The notes beneath the pieces were generated by a model. It did not search any database, was not told where the DNA came from, and worked only from the letters and a program-made list of their open reading frames with translations. 64,000 nucleotides of DNA from JAJDAT01 sp964344185 (lineage in GTDB: Bacteria; Nitrospinota; Nitrospinia; Nitrospinales; JAJDAT01): NCBI GenBank assembly GCA_964344185.1, contig CAYFMN010000015.1, forward strand, positions 1 through 64,000. The letters are read 5' to 3'. Shown here piece by piece: positions 34,405 through 43,143 of the stretch; within the stretch, counting starts at the first letter, position 1; each line of letters opens with the position of its first letter. A program made the translations under genes and the position numbers.

Positions 34405-35280
34405 TTAACTTTGCAACAATGTCGCTCCTATATCTTCTAAAACCGAGCTATATAGTTTCATAAGTTTCTTGGTTACGGGCCCAACTTTTCCATCGCCTAT
34501 AAGCCTGTTATCAATACGGCAAACCGGCATAATTTTTTTTATACTACCGGATATAAAAGCTTCGTCAATATGATCCAGTTCTTCGGGCAGCCATTTTCCT
34601 TCCTCGACTAAAACGCCGCTTTCATTTGCAAGCTTTAAAATTATTTCCCGGGTAATGCCTGAAAGAATACCGCAATCCAATGAAGGAGTTAATAAAGCTC
34701 CGTTTCTTATCATAAAGAAATTACTGGTTGTGCATTCGGTCAAGTAACCGTCATGATTCAACATCAGAGCGTCCTTCGCTCCTCCTTTAACCGCTTCCAT
34801 TTGGGCCAAAACGTTGTTCAAATAATTCCCTGTTTTAATTCCCGGGTTCAAAGCGTCTTTAGAGTTTCGCTTAATCGACACCAAAGAAATTTCAACGCCG
34901 TTTCGGTAATATTCTTCTGGAAAAGATTTTAAAGGAGTCACATACAACAATATATTTGGTCTATGACAAGAAGAAGGATCTATATCAATTTCCCCCTCGC
35001 CTCTAGTCACAACAATACGTATATATGATTCTGGGTTGCCGGCTTCTTGGATCGTCCTATTAATTTCTGTTTTAAATTGGTCGTCGGTCCAGGGGATTTG
35101 CAAAGCTATTGCGTTAGCCGACTGCCTCAATCGGGCTAAATGTTCGCTTAAAAAGCAGGGAACATTTTGATATGTGGGGACCACTTCATAAACGCTGTCG
35201 CCGAAAAGAAAACCATGATCAAATACGGAAACAGAGGCAGTTTCCTCAATTGTTCCATTAAAATTAATTTTAATAGCCAT
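34405..35280 (-). CDS. Class IV PLP-dependent aminotransferase (branched-chain / D-amino-acid type)
   Basis: The 291-residue enzyme has the fold-type IV features: FDHGFLFGDSVYE, an Arg-rich substrate strand, the PLP-lysine region GIKTGNYLNNVLAQMEA, LTECTTSNFFMI and LSGITREIILKLA. It transfers amino groups between 2-oxo acids and branched-chain or D-amino acids using PLP. IlvE, D-alanine aminotransferase and aminodeoxychorismate lyase cannot be separated reliably from sequence alone; its 291-residue length suits any of them. It lies 42 bp downstream of the CvpA gene on the same strand. Confidence 0.88.
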   Translation of the reverse strand: MAIKINFNGTIEETASVSVFDHGFLFGDSVYEVVPTYQNVPCFLSEHLARLRQSANAIALQIPWTDDQFKTEINRTIQEAGNPESYIRIVVTRGEGEIDIDPSSCHRPNILLYVTPLKSFPEEYYRNGVEISLVSIKRNSKDALNPGIKTGNYLNNVLAQMEAVKGGAKDALMLNHDGYLTECTTSNFFMIRNGALLTPSLDCGILSGITREIILKLANESGVLVEEGKWLPEELDHIDEAFISGSIKKIMPVCRIDNRLIGDGKVGPVTKKLMKLYSSVLEDIGATLLQS

Positions 35281-35322
35281 AAACCATTATAAAACGCAAT
35301 AAGAAGAATGAAGGACTCAAGC

Positions 35323-35967
35323 TTATTTTTTCTGTTGGGCGGCTCGGAGAATATCTTCCAATTGTTTCTTGCTAAGTTGAGTATGATTATCTTGAGGAGC
35401 TTGAGATCCATTAGCCGGTTGAGATAGTTCGTTCAACTGCTTCAGCGCTTCGGCTTTCTTTTTGATATCGTCTAGAACTTGATTTCCCTTATTCAAGGTA
35501 TCTTTCGAAAACATATTCTGTTTTAAAAGAGCGGCAGACTGACGTAAATAGGGAGCCGTTTTAGAACCTTCGGTAATATTTTTGTCCATATCTGGAAACA
35601 ACTCCAATATCATTATACCTATAGAAAGAAAGAATACCGCTTTAACGACCCCCAACAACGCTCCTACGAGTCTGTCAAAGGTAGACATACCGCTGGCGGC
35701 CATCAGGTTTTTAAACATTTTACCAATCAGTTTTACAATAATGGAAACCCCAATAAATACTAAAAAGAAACCAAATATTTTTGCCGCAGTTTGGTTAGTG
35801 ACAAATTGACCAAGGTAACCAGCCGCCTCTTTATTATAAGCATTCGCGCAAAAGTATCCTGTAAAGTATGCCAATAAGGAAAAAATTTCGCGTATCATCC
35901 CTTTAAAAAAGGAAAATCCTAAACTTAATCCAATTACAATTAAAATACCGGTATCAAAAGTTGACAT
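35323..35967 (-). CDS. cvpA: CvpA family inner-membrane protein
   Basis: The 214-residue protein has four hydrophobic helices in the first 130 residues (FDTGILIVIGLSLGFSFFKG, IFSLLAYFTGYFCANAY, IFGFFLVFIGVSIIVKLIGK, LLGVVKAVFFLSIGIMIL) with the conserved DR-GALLGVVKA segment of CvpA. The charged C-terminal tail is Gln-rich. The family was named for colicin V export and is linked to envelope homeostasis; its exact activity is unknown. It sits between the aminotransferase and the lytic transglycosylase gene, all on the minus strand. Confidence 0.87.
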   Translation of the reverse strand: MSTFDTGILIVIGLSLGFSFFKGMIREIFSLLAYFTGYFCANAYNKEAAGYLGQFVTNQTAAKIFGFFLVFIGVSIIVKLIGKMFKNLMAASGMSTFDRLVGALLGVVKAVFFLSIGIMILELFPDMDKNITEGSKTAPYLRQSAALLKQNMFSKDTLNKGNQVLDDIKKKAEALKQLNELSQPANGSQAPQDNHTQLSKKQLEDILRAAQQKK

Positions 35968-35999
35968 GGCGACGCCTTTTAATAATGACTATACAAATA

Positions 36000-38423
36000 T
36001 CAATTGAAAGATTTCGTTAACAATTTTTTAACGTCCTTAATTGATCGATCTTGATAAAGAGCCAAATAGATCAAATAATTCCTCAATACTTTTTTTACAT
36101 AACCGCGCGTTTCGCGATAAGGGATACTTTCAATAAATTCAAGAATATCTAGATTCTTTCGAATCCTTCTCCAGGACCGAACCTTATGCGGTCCTGCATT
36201 GTAAGCCGCCAAAGCAAAAGGAATATTTCCTCCAAACTCTTTCAACAAACGTTTAAGATACTCGACGCCAAGAGGAACGTTAAATTTAGGATCTTTTAAG
36301 CTTTCTTCGTCTGGTAAAACCAAACTCGAAGACTTAGCGACCTCCCTTGCTGTCTGAGGCAACAGTTGCATAAGCCCCACCGCGTTAGCTTTTGAAACAA
36401 CGTCTTTTTGAAAAGCGCTTTCTTGTCGAGACAGAGCTAAAGCTAAAAAAGGGCTGAATTTCTTTTTTTTTGAATGCTTGGAAATCAATTCCCAATAAAC
36501 TTGGGGAAACAATGTTTTAGCCAAGTTTAAGGATATCATATCCTTCTCTTCACGGTCGATTATTTCCCAAATTAAACCGATAGCATGCTTATACGACTGG
36601 CTTTGAAAATACAAACTTGCCAAATAAAATAAAAATCCGTTAGAAACATTATCAAGACTTTTTAAACGATTTAATTCTTCCAACGCATAATTAAAAAAAC
36701 CGACAGAAATTAACGCTTCCGCCCGATATAACCTGATATGATCGTCTATTCGAAGCTGTTCGTCCCGATATTCTAAGAACCCGTAATTCTGGGGGTCGAT
36801 TACGTCTCCAATTCCTTTTCCTATCTTTGCCCGCGCAATAAAGGAGTAAAAACTAAAAGGATGCTCCGCTATTAGTTCCCTGAGGTAATAGTCGCGAGTT
36901 TCAAATCCCTTCATGGATTCTGCAGTTTGAGCTAACCAAAAATAGGCCGCAGGTAAAAAAGATGTAGAAGCGGAAAACTCTTCCACCAATTCCTCAAAAT
37001 TCGAACTTTTATAAAAAGTAATAGCTCTCTTAAATCCTTCAATAGCTTCCTTTCGTCGGTTCTGGAGCCGGTGAATCCAAGGAATTTTGAAAGCCGCAGC
37101 TCCGGTATAAACCCCGTAAGGATAAGACTCTAGCAAACGTCTATAAAACCCTTGGGCTTTTGAAAACCGCTTTTTATCTTCAAAAATTCTTCCCATAAAA
37201 AATAATGATTTGTGGACAATTGGAATTTCCATCGGGTAATTATCCACGATCAAACGATAACATTTAGCCGCCATTCCCGACCTTCCTCTTCGCCATAACG
37301 AAAGAGCGAGTTCGTTTATTTTTTCAGCAGGCAGTAAAACCGCCAGACCTTCAACGCTCTGATTCCATGAGTTACTGGACAAATGATTGGATAATTTTTG
37401 AACCACTATATCCAATAATTTATTCGAGCTTTTTGTTCCGGGAAAACTCGTCAAAATAAATTTCGACTTCTCAGAGAACTTATTAAATGAGAACATTCTC
37501 CAATTATTTAAAAACTCATCAGCTACCTCGGAACTCTCATCATATCTAATAATTTCATCGTCTTTAACTTCTGGTTCTGGGGAACGTTGTTCTTCCAATA
37601 AAACTTCAGAAGCGCTTTTATTTTTCCGGATCTCATTTTCGTGACTTGAAACAAAACTTTTAATTTTTTCTTCTATATCTGGCTCTAAAGGCTTATTAGA
37701 CGCCAATGCCGTAAATGTTTCTATTGCCAGGGAAATCTTATTTACAGTTTGGTAAAGTTCCGCTAATTCAACCAAAGTCGGGATCTTCCATTCGGGAGAT
37801 TCAACTTTTCTAGCCAAAGCCCTTTTATAAAATAAAATAGATTGATCAAACTTCTTTTGAGCGGAATAAACGCGCCCTTTTATTCTTTCCAGTTCCGCTA
37901 ATTCAATTTCTAGATTTTGAATAAGCGGGCTGCTCGGAAAATTTTGAATAAGATTCAACCTTATTTCTACAGCTTTATCGAGATTTTTGATCGCTTTGGA
38001 ATAATTAGCTTCCTTTATATTTTCTTCGGCTAAGCGAATCAAAGACCTTCCCAAAATCTCAATGCCGTAATCCCCCAGATAGAATTTATCTGAAACGCGA
38101 TCGTTTAATATATTAATCGCAGACTCGAATTCGCCTTTTTCATAATAAATATAGGCTAATGCCAAACTTACGGGCTCTTTTAGTTCTTCTCTGGAAACAG
38201 TCTTTCTTAAATTTAAAAACTTGTTTAAGGTGGAATTTAATTCGGTTTTTGGGAGATTGGTTAAATCGGAAATTTCTGCGGCGCTAAGAAAAGAACTTAT
38301 TGAAAAATGGGTGGAAGTCGACGTTTTGTCATCATTTCCCGCTTGCGAAAAACCGGAAGAAAATACGTATAAAAAAACGGCTAGAGCTATTCGATAATTT
38401 AATTTGGGCATTGACTGTCGCAA
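36000..38423 (-). CDS. Soluble lytic murein transglycosylase (Slt-like) with TPR repeats
   Basis: The 807-residue periplasmic enzyme cleaves peptidoglycan with formation of 1,6-anhydroMurNAc. It has a signal peptide (IALAVFLYVFSSGFSQAG), a long helical superhelix with TPR-like repeats (about 75-630) and a C-terminal SLT domain. In the SLT domain the catalytic Glu is in ALSRQESAF, followed by ANAVGLMQLLPQTAREVA, DPKFNVPLGVEYLKRLL and ALAAYNAGPHKVRSW. It is longer than E. coli Slt70 because of the enlarged helical part. The TTG at 38423 is preferred to the ATG at 38411 because AAAGGAG lies about 10 bases before it. Confidence 0.9.
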   Translation of the reverse strand: MRQSMPKLNYRIALAVFLYVFSSGFSQAGNDDKTSTSTHFSISSFLSAAEISDLTNLPKTELNSTLNKFLNLRKTVSREELKEPVSLALAYIYYEKGEFESAINILNDRVSDKFYLGDYGIEILGRSLIRLAEENIKEANYSKAIKNLDKAVEIRLNLIQNFPSSPLIQNLEIELAELERIKGRVYSAQKKFDQSILFYKRALARKVESPEWKIPTLVELAELYQTVNKISLAIETFTALASNKPLEPDIEEKIKSFVSSHENEIRKNKSASEVLLEEQRSPEPEVKDDEIIRYDESSEVADEFLNNWRMFSFNKFSEKSKFILTSFPGTKSSNKLLDIVVQKLSNHLSSNSWNQSVEGLAVLLPAEKINELALSLWRRGRSGMAAKCYRLIVDNYPMEIPIVHKSLFFMGRIFEDKKRFSKAQGFYRRLLESYPYGVYTGAAAFKIPWIHRLQNRRKEAIEGFKRAITFYKSSNFEELVEEFSASTSFLPAAYFWLAQTAESMKGFETRDYYLRELIAEHPFSFYSFIARAKIGKGIGDVIDPQNYGFLEYRDEQLRIDDHIRLYRAEALISVGFFNYALEELNRLKSLDNVSNGFLFYLASLYFQSQSYKHAIGLIWEIIDREEKDMISLNLAKTLFPQVYWELISKHSKKKKFSPFLALALSRQESAFQKDVVSKANAVGLMQLLPQTAREVAKSSSLVLPDEESLKDPKFNVPLGVEYLKRLLKEFGGNIPFALAAYNAGPHKVRSWRRIRKNLDILEFIESIPYRETRGYVKKVLRNYLIYLALYQDRSIKDVKKLLTKSFN

Positions 38424-38516
38424 TAAAAAGAAACTCCTTTGGGTATTTTAAGAGCTTTAATCTGCAAACCAAAACCAAGCTCTATTTACGAAGGTTAAAA
38501 TAAAAACTCCATAATT

Positions 38517-39035
38517 TCAATCGTTGTCCACCGACCTGATTAACCGGTCAAAAATTATCTTTAACGTAGAAGTGAACTTTCCCGAGTCTCTTTCAATAGA
38601 ATCTTTGAGTTCGTCTACCTCCCAAAACTTACCCTCGCTAATTTCCGAAGGAGCTAACGTCATTTTTTCATCTGAAACGCACTTGTAAACTGAAACATGT
38701 TCCCATAATGTTTCTTTTGAGGCGGCAAGCTTTATCCAAAAATTTAATTTTCCTTTAATCCCCAACTCTTCCCACAGCTCTCTCGAAGCGCTCTCATCAT
38801 AATTTTCTCCGGAATCCACATGACCCGACGCTGATGAATCCCAAAGGCCCGGGTTTTCGTCTTTTTCTAGCGATCTTTTTTGAAGAAACAATCTATTTTT
38901 AGAATTAAAAACAAAAATATGAACGGAACGATGTATCAAACCTTTTTCATGAACAACCTTTCTTGAGGCCTGCCCAATTACTCTATCTTCCAGATCGACA
39001 ACGTCAAAAATCTCTGTATAGTCTTGTGATGACAT
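38517..39035 (-). CDS. NUDIX hydrolase
   Basis: The 172-residue protein contains a complete Nudix box: GHVDSGENYDESASRELWEE then LGI, matching Gx5Ex7REUxEExGU. The N-terminus (EIFDVVDLEDRVIGQASRKV, HRSVHIFVFNSK) resembles YfcD and isopentenyl-diphosphate isomerase-type Nudix proteins, but the Cys and Glu needed for isomerase activity are not evident. The substrate is therefore unknown. The gene stands alone, with gaps of about 95 bp on each side. Confidence 0.85.
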   Translation of the reverse strand: MSSQDYTEIFDVVDLEDRVIGQASRKVVHEKGLIHRSVHIFVFNSKNRLFLQKRSLEKDENPGLWDSSASGHVDSGENYDESASRELWEELGIKGKLNFWIKLAASKETLWEHVSVYKCVSDEKMTLAPSEISEGKFWEVDELKDSIERDSGKFTSTLKIIFDRLIRSVDND

Positions 39036-39130
39036 AGTCCGTCTAGTCTCGTTCCCAGAAAGTCGTTCTTTTAGAATCTAAAAACTTAATAACGCCAAAT
39101 GGGGGAATGATGGCGAGTAGCTATAGTACT

Positions 39131-40462
39131 CTATCTGGAAGAATTTGTTAGAGCTTTTAAATACTCTAATCCGGGAGGAACTTCCTCGCCTTCGCAATAA
39201 TTGCTTTCGGCAAGGATTTTAATATCGTCTAAAGTTTTCTTATCTCCTTCAAATGTTACCATTTGATAACCCTTATCGGCTATTAAACCGCCTGCCTGCA
39301 ACAAACTCATTACCGATTTCAAACTAAACTTTTCATCGTCTACCAAAAGGAACGCGTCTTTATTATGCTCTTTCGCAATTAAAGTTAGATAAGTCGAAGG
39401 TCTGGCGTGAAAACCCAGAGGTTGCGGAACGGGCAATTCATACCTAACTATTTCCAAGGCGTTTGTTAAAATTTCGTCGCTTAGCTTCGCGCCTTCTTCA
39501 ATATAGGCCATGCTTAATTTAAAAGCAAAATTGACAATTGTCGAAAAGAGCGTGTTTTTATCCACTAAGCTGGCGATAGTTTCTTTACAACCGCCCTGCC
39601 TGATATCGTCTTCATGCCGTTCGTAAAAATGACATAACCACAAAGAAATTTCTTGGAGGTGCAAAGCTAAGGAGATACAACCGCGAATATTCTTTAACTT
39701 TGGAAAGGTGTACTCAATTCTCGTATTTTTAACATAAGTGTCGTAATCGGATTGAACGCTGTGAATAACATTAGCGTACATTCGAGAATTTTTTTCGTTA
39801 ATTATATCTGGAATTACTTTCCGTAATTGCTCCATATCATCGGTAAACTTTATCTTTACCTCTTTAATCATTTTTGCGACGTTTCTAACCTTACCGCATA
39901 GGTCAATGACTCGTTCCTGTTCGTCTTTTACCCTGTCTTCTGAAATGTTTTTAGGAAGTTTCTTGTTGCTTTGAAATTCAGGAAACTCGCTCGGCTTTAC
40001 TCCTTCCACTGGAACTTCCAATCCATTAACCTTTGCGGATTTTTCGATTTCTTCGAAAAGGCTTAATATCGATTGGTTCAAAAAAGATAAAGTTTGGGCG
40101 GACCTTAAATAAAACTCCTTTTCAACTTCGTCGGCTACAATAAGATTGTAAAACGGATATCGGTCTAATAAATGCCTGATCAAGAAAGCGGAAATCCCCA
40201 AGTTCCTGATTGAAGCTACATATTCGGAAAAATAAACCCACGTCTTATTCTCACGCGCTCCATGCTCGTCCAAAAAACTCTCTAAAAATTCCGCCTCTTG
40301 AACTAAATGGGAATAAAATTTTTTTGAAACGTCTGTTTCTTCTTTTACGTATATCTTAAACGAATTAATAGTTCGAAAAAAACTAAGACTGGTTTTCTGA
40401 ACATAAGGTAAAAACTCTTTTTCCGCAATAAATTGAATTAACGACTCAGGCTCTATAGTCAT
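39131..40462 (-). CDS. Long protein ending in an HPr phosphocarrier domain
   Basis: From the ATG at 40462 the protein is 443 residues (a TTG at 40474 would add four). The last about 95 residues form an HPr domain with the phosphorylatable His352 in LGFHARPSTYL and a Ser383 31 residues later in FSLKSVMSLLQAG, matching His15 and Ser46 of Bacillus HPr. The N-terminal roughly 340 residues are alpha-helical, without membrane segments or a family I recognise. Such a fusion could link PTS-type phosphorylation to a helical regulatory module; this is inferred. An HNH nuclease gene ends 12 bp before it. No EI or EII gene is in the window. Confidence 0.8.
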   Translation of the reverse strand: MTIEPESLIQFIAEKEFLPYVQKTSLSFFRTINSFKIYVKEETDVSKKFYSHLVQEAEFLESFLDEHGARENKTWVYFSEYVASIRNLGISAFLIRHLLDRYPFYNLIVADEVEKEFYLRSAQTLSFLNQSILSLFEEIEKSAKVNGLEVPVEGVKPSEFPEFQSNKKLPKNISEDRVKDEQERVIDLCGKVRNVAKMIKEVKIKFTDDMEQLRKVIPDIINEKNSRMYANVIHSVQSDYDTYVKNTRIEYTFPKLKNIRGCISLALHLQEISLWLCHFYERHEDDIRQGGCKETIASLVDKNTLFSTIVNFAFKLSMAYIEEGAKLSDEILTNALEIVRYELPVPQPLGFHARPSTYLTLIAKEHNKDAFLLVDDEKFSLKSVMSLLQAGGLIADKGYQMVTFEGDKKTLDDIKILAESNYCEGEEVPPGLEYLKALTNSSR

Positions 40463-40474
40463 AAGTTTTCTCAA

Positions 40475-41011
40475 TTAATTAACAAGTTTTCTAAGTTTCT
40501 TTGGTAAATATTTATTCCAGCTTTCCAAATGAGATTTTGGAGCGGGAGGCACAGCCAACGAATATAAATAAAAATCTGGTTTTGAAGGTTTTTTTGCTAA
40601 ATAAAAACCAATTTCTTCTGGAGTTTTATTCGACTTCTTTAAATTGCATGGTTTACAAGCGACAACCACATTATTCCATGTAGTTTTGCCGCCTCTTGAT
40701 TTTGGAACAATATGGTCTATCGTCAAGGTTTGTGAGGTTTCCAGACAATATTGGCAAGTAAAATTATCTCGTTTCAGAATATTCTTCTTACTGAAAGAAA
40801 TACTCTTACCTGTTTTTTTACGAACCATTTTTAATACTCGTATAACCGTGGGAAGGGCAAAGGTCGCATTAGGGGACTTGACTTGATACCCGTCTACTTC
40901 CAACCCTTCGGCACGACCAGACAAAACCATTATTAAGGCTCTTTTAGCGTTACAAAATTGCAAAGGTTCGTAGGAATAATTTAAAACCAATATTTTAAAC
41001 GATTCCAACAT
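40475..41011 (-). CDS. HNH endonuclease domain protein
   Basis: The 178-residue product begins with a compact alpha/beta portion (FKILVLNYSYEPLQFCNAKR, ALIMVLSGRAE) followed by an HNH motif: NFTCQYCLE, TIDHIVPKSRGGKTTWNNVV then ACKPCNLKKSNKTP, with two CxxC pairs for a structural zinc and the catalytic His. This is the single-copy HNH protein type common in many bacteria and not tied to a known restriction or phage system. It is followed closely by the HPr-fusion gene. The 200-bp upstream gap has several small hairpins, which could be a leader. Confidence 0.85.
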   Translation of the reverse strand: MLESFKILVLNYSYEPLQFCNAKRALIMVLSGRAEGLEVDGYQVKSPNATFALPTVIRVLKMVRKKTGKSISFSKKNILKRDNFTCQYCLETSQTLTIDHIVPKSRGGKTTWNNVVVACKPCNLKKSNKTPEEIGFYLAKKPSKPDFYLYSLAVPPAPKSHLESWNKYLPKKLRKLVN

Positions 41012-41220
41012 AATGGCTCATTCCTATTTTAAGTAGCTTAAACTATTAAACTAAAAGGAGAAACGTCATGCCATGCAATCGCATACTTAATTATGCGAAT
41101 AAGTGAAACTCAATATTTAAAAGAGTTTACTCTTTACTCAATCGGAGTGTCAACACCTCGCTATCGAGTTGTCATAAAGTTAATGAATAAAAACTTGGTG
41201 GAAAATTAGTAAAGATACTA

Positions 41221-41904
41221 TTATCGAATTGCCAAATACCAGCGGCTTAAAACTTTTGGCGGAAATCCCATAATAAAAAGACTGGCGATAAGCCAATTTC
41301 GTAAGGTTGCAAAAACAATTCCCTCAGCTAACCAACGGCGGGCGGATGTTGACGCTTTCTCGTCGAGAATAGCAATCCTCCCTTCCCTTCGTAATCTCTG
41401 AAAAAATTCCAAGTCTTCGCAAATAGGTAAATTTTTATAACCATCCATCCGGCGGAATATTTTTCTTTGGACAAAAATCCCCTGATCTCCATAGGTTAGT
41501 CCCAAATACTTGGAGCGCAAGGTCGCTACCGCTGAAATAAACTTCAATGAACGTTTGGAAGACGCAATATCTAAGCTAAAAGCGCCGCCTATAAACTCTC
41601 CCGACGACATTACTTGAATCATTTTGTCGTAGCCGGTTAGCTCGACAATGCTATCGGCGTGAAGAAACCAGAGAACATCTCCGGATGCCGCCTCTGCAGC
41701 AGCGTTCATCTGAGCCGCTCGCCCCCTCGGAGCGTCGACTATTTTGATTCCCAGTCTTTCAACAATAGAACGGGTTTCGTCGTTGCTGCCGCCATCGCTA
41801 ACGATTATTTCGTAAGGACCAAAGTTTTGAATCTGTAACAACGTCTTTTCAATGACCCGCGACTCGTTAAACGCGGGAACAATTACAGACAATTTTAAAC
41901 TCAT
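41221..41904 (-). CDS. TIGR04283-type family 2 glycosyltransferase
   Basis: The 227-residue GT-A glycosyltransferase has a nucleotide-binding start (LKLSVIVPAFNESRVIEKTL), EIIVSDGGSNDETR, GRAAQMNAAAEAASGD, the DxD-like LWFLHADS and an acceptor-side LPICEDLEFFQRLRREGR. It ends with a membrane-associating helix (LRNWLIASLFIMGFPPKVLS). The family is often called arsenosugar-biosynthesis or selenodomain-associated transferase 2; no other arsenosugar genes are nearby, so its acceptor is unknown. It stands alone between gaps of about 210 and 300 bp. Confidence 0.85.
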   Translation of the reverse strand: MSLKLSVIVPAFNESRVIEKTLLQIQNFGPYEIIVSDGGSNDETRSIVERLGIKIVDAPRGRAAQMNAAAEAASGDVLWFLHADSIVELTGYDKMIQVMSSGEFIGGAFSLDIASSKRSLKFISAVATLRSKYLGLTYGDQGIFVQRKIFRRMDGYKNLPICEDLEFFQRLRREGRIAILDEKASTSARRWLAEGIVFATLRNWLIASLFIMGFPPKVLSRWYLAIR

Positions 41905-42202
41905 GAAATTAGGGAAACGATAATTATTGCGTTAGCGTTGAATTAGAAAATATATAGAAATAATAATTTAGCCAGAAAAGTAAACCATAAGGATGAATCA
42001 ATTGCAATAAACTTAGGCTGGTTTTATAGGAAGGGACGCGGTTTTTTAAACGAAAAATAAAAACTGTATTAGCCTAAAAACTTTAGACAAACGCCTCTTT
42101 AGATTAATCGCAACCCCCTATATTGAATAATAATAAGCGGCGCTGCCAAATCCTTTTTAGAAATGTTATATTAGAAAGTTAAAAAAACTACATTAAGTTA
42201 GA

Positions 42203-43003
42203 ATGCTTGCTCATTTTATCGATTCAAAATCATTTCAATGCGGTTATTTCGACGATCGCCAGTCCTTCTTCGAAGAGTATCTTTTAGAAGATATTTCTGA
42301 AGCTGAATTTGAATACTTATTATCAAATGGAATGCGTCACTTTGGGGATTATTATTTCCGTCCACGATGCAACGGTTGTCATGATTGTATTCCAATAAGA
42401 ATTCGTCCAGAAAGTTTCATTATGTCAAGGACCCATAAACGAACGCTTAAAAAATGCGAAAATATTAAAATAAAAATCGGACCGCCTAGATTTACCGAAA
42501 AAAAATTTGAACTTTACCTGGAACATAAAAAAAGGTTCCCATCTCTTCAAGACGATGTTGAAGACATAGAAAACTTTTCAGTCTCTTTTTATCAGAGCGT
42601 TCCTTTTGGAATTGAATTCGAATATTACTTCAATGGAGAATTGATAGGAGCCGCTTTGGGAGATTTTACTAAAAACACATTTTCTGCAGTCTACACTTTT
42701 TACGTTAACCCCGATCCTCAAATGAGTTTGGGAGTTTTTAGTATTTTAAAGCAAATTCAGTTTTCCAGAGAATGTGGAATTAAGTTCTTTTATTTGGGTT
42801 ATTTTATTTTAAAAAATCAGTCTTTAAACTATAAAGCTAATTTTAAACCCAATGAGGTGTTCATTGATAATGAATGGATTCCATACAAAACTACAAAAGG
42901 GAATACTCTCGTCTCAAACGAACTATTAAATTGGAAAAATTCGGAGTTTTTAATCAAAGAAACCCAAAGAGAAGAGTTTCATCAAGACATTAGAATCAGA
43001 TAA
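42203..43003 (+). CDS. bpt: Arginyl/leucyl-tRNA-protein transferase (Bpt/Ate family)
   Basis: This transferase adds an amino acid (Leu, as in Bpt, or Arg, as in Ate) from tRNA to N-terminal Asp/Glu of proteins, marking them for the N-end rule protease. The 266-residue product contains the ATE_N cysteine motif FRPRCNGCHDCIPIRI (about 51-67), RTHKRTLKKCENI, the C-terminal ATE domain with GAALGDFTKNTFSAVYTFYV and LGVFSILKQIQF, and GIKFFYLGYFI. Bacterial Bpt and Ate cannot be told apart for certain here. The ClpS/ClpA partners are not in the window. Confidence 0.9.
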   Translation: MLAHFIDSKSFQCGYFDDRQSFFEEYLLEDISEAEFEYLLSNGMRHFGDYYFRPRCNGCHDCIPIRIRPESFIMSRTHKRTLKKCENIKIKIGPPRFTEKKFELYLEHKKRFPSLQDDVEDIENFSVSFYQSVPFGIEFEYYFNGELIGAALGDFTKNTFSAVYTFYVNPDPQMSLGVFSILKQIQFSRECGIKFFYLGYFILKNQSLNYKANFKPNEVFIDNEWIPYKTTKGNTLVSNELLNWKNSEFLIKETQREEFHQDIRIR

Positions 43004-43109
43004 TTTCAAAATACTTTAAATAAAGCCAAATAACCAAAAAAACGTTAAAAATAACGCCTATGTGAAAAATCCAATTAAAAGATTTACTGTATTTAAATTT
43101 GTAATCCAT
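42996..43109 (-). CDS. 37-residue single-span membrane peptide downstream of the LRR gene
   Basis: The minus-strand ATG at 43109 is preceded by AGGAG eight bases upstream, an ideal ribosome site. The peptide begins MDYKFKYSKSFN, then has a hydrophobic helix of about 18 residues (HIGVIFNVFLVIWLYL) and ends KYFEII; the stop (TGA) overlaps the end of the convergent bpt gene by eight bases. It begins 34 bp after the LRR gene, so it is probably co-transcribed. No family is recognised. Confidence 0.45.
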   Translation of the reverse strand: MDYKFKYSKSFNWIFHIGVIFNVFLVIWLYLKYFEII

Positions 43110-43143
43110 TTAGCGCGCTCCTGATTTTTAACCGCTTTTTCCC

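Noticed and set aside
40475..41011. HNH gene as part of a restriction, CRISPR or phage defence system.
   Set aside because: No methylase, specificity, Cas or phage gene is near, and stand-alone HNH proteins of this type are common.
41068..41106. 12-codon frame with AAGGAG seven bases before the ATG.
   Set aside because: A single short frame without a downstream gene on the same strand; kept only as part of the hairpin-rich gap observation.
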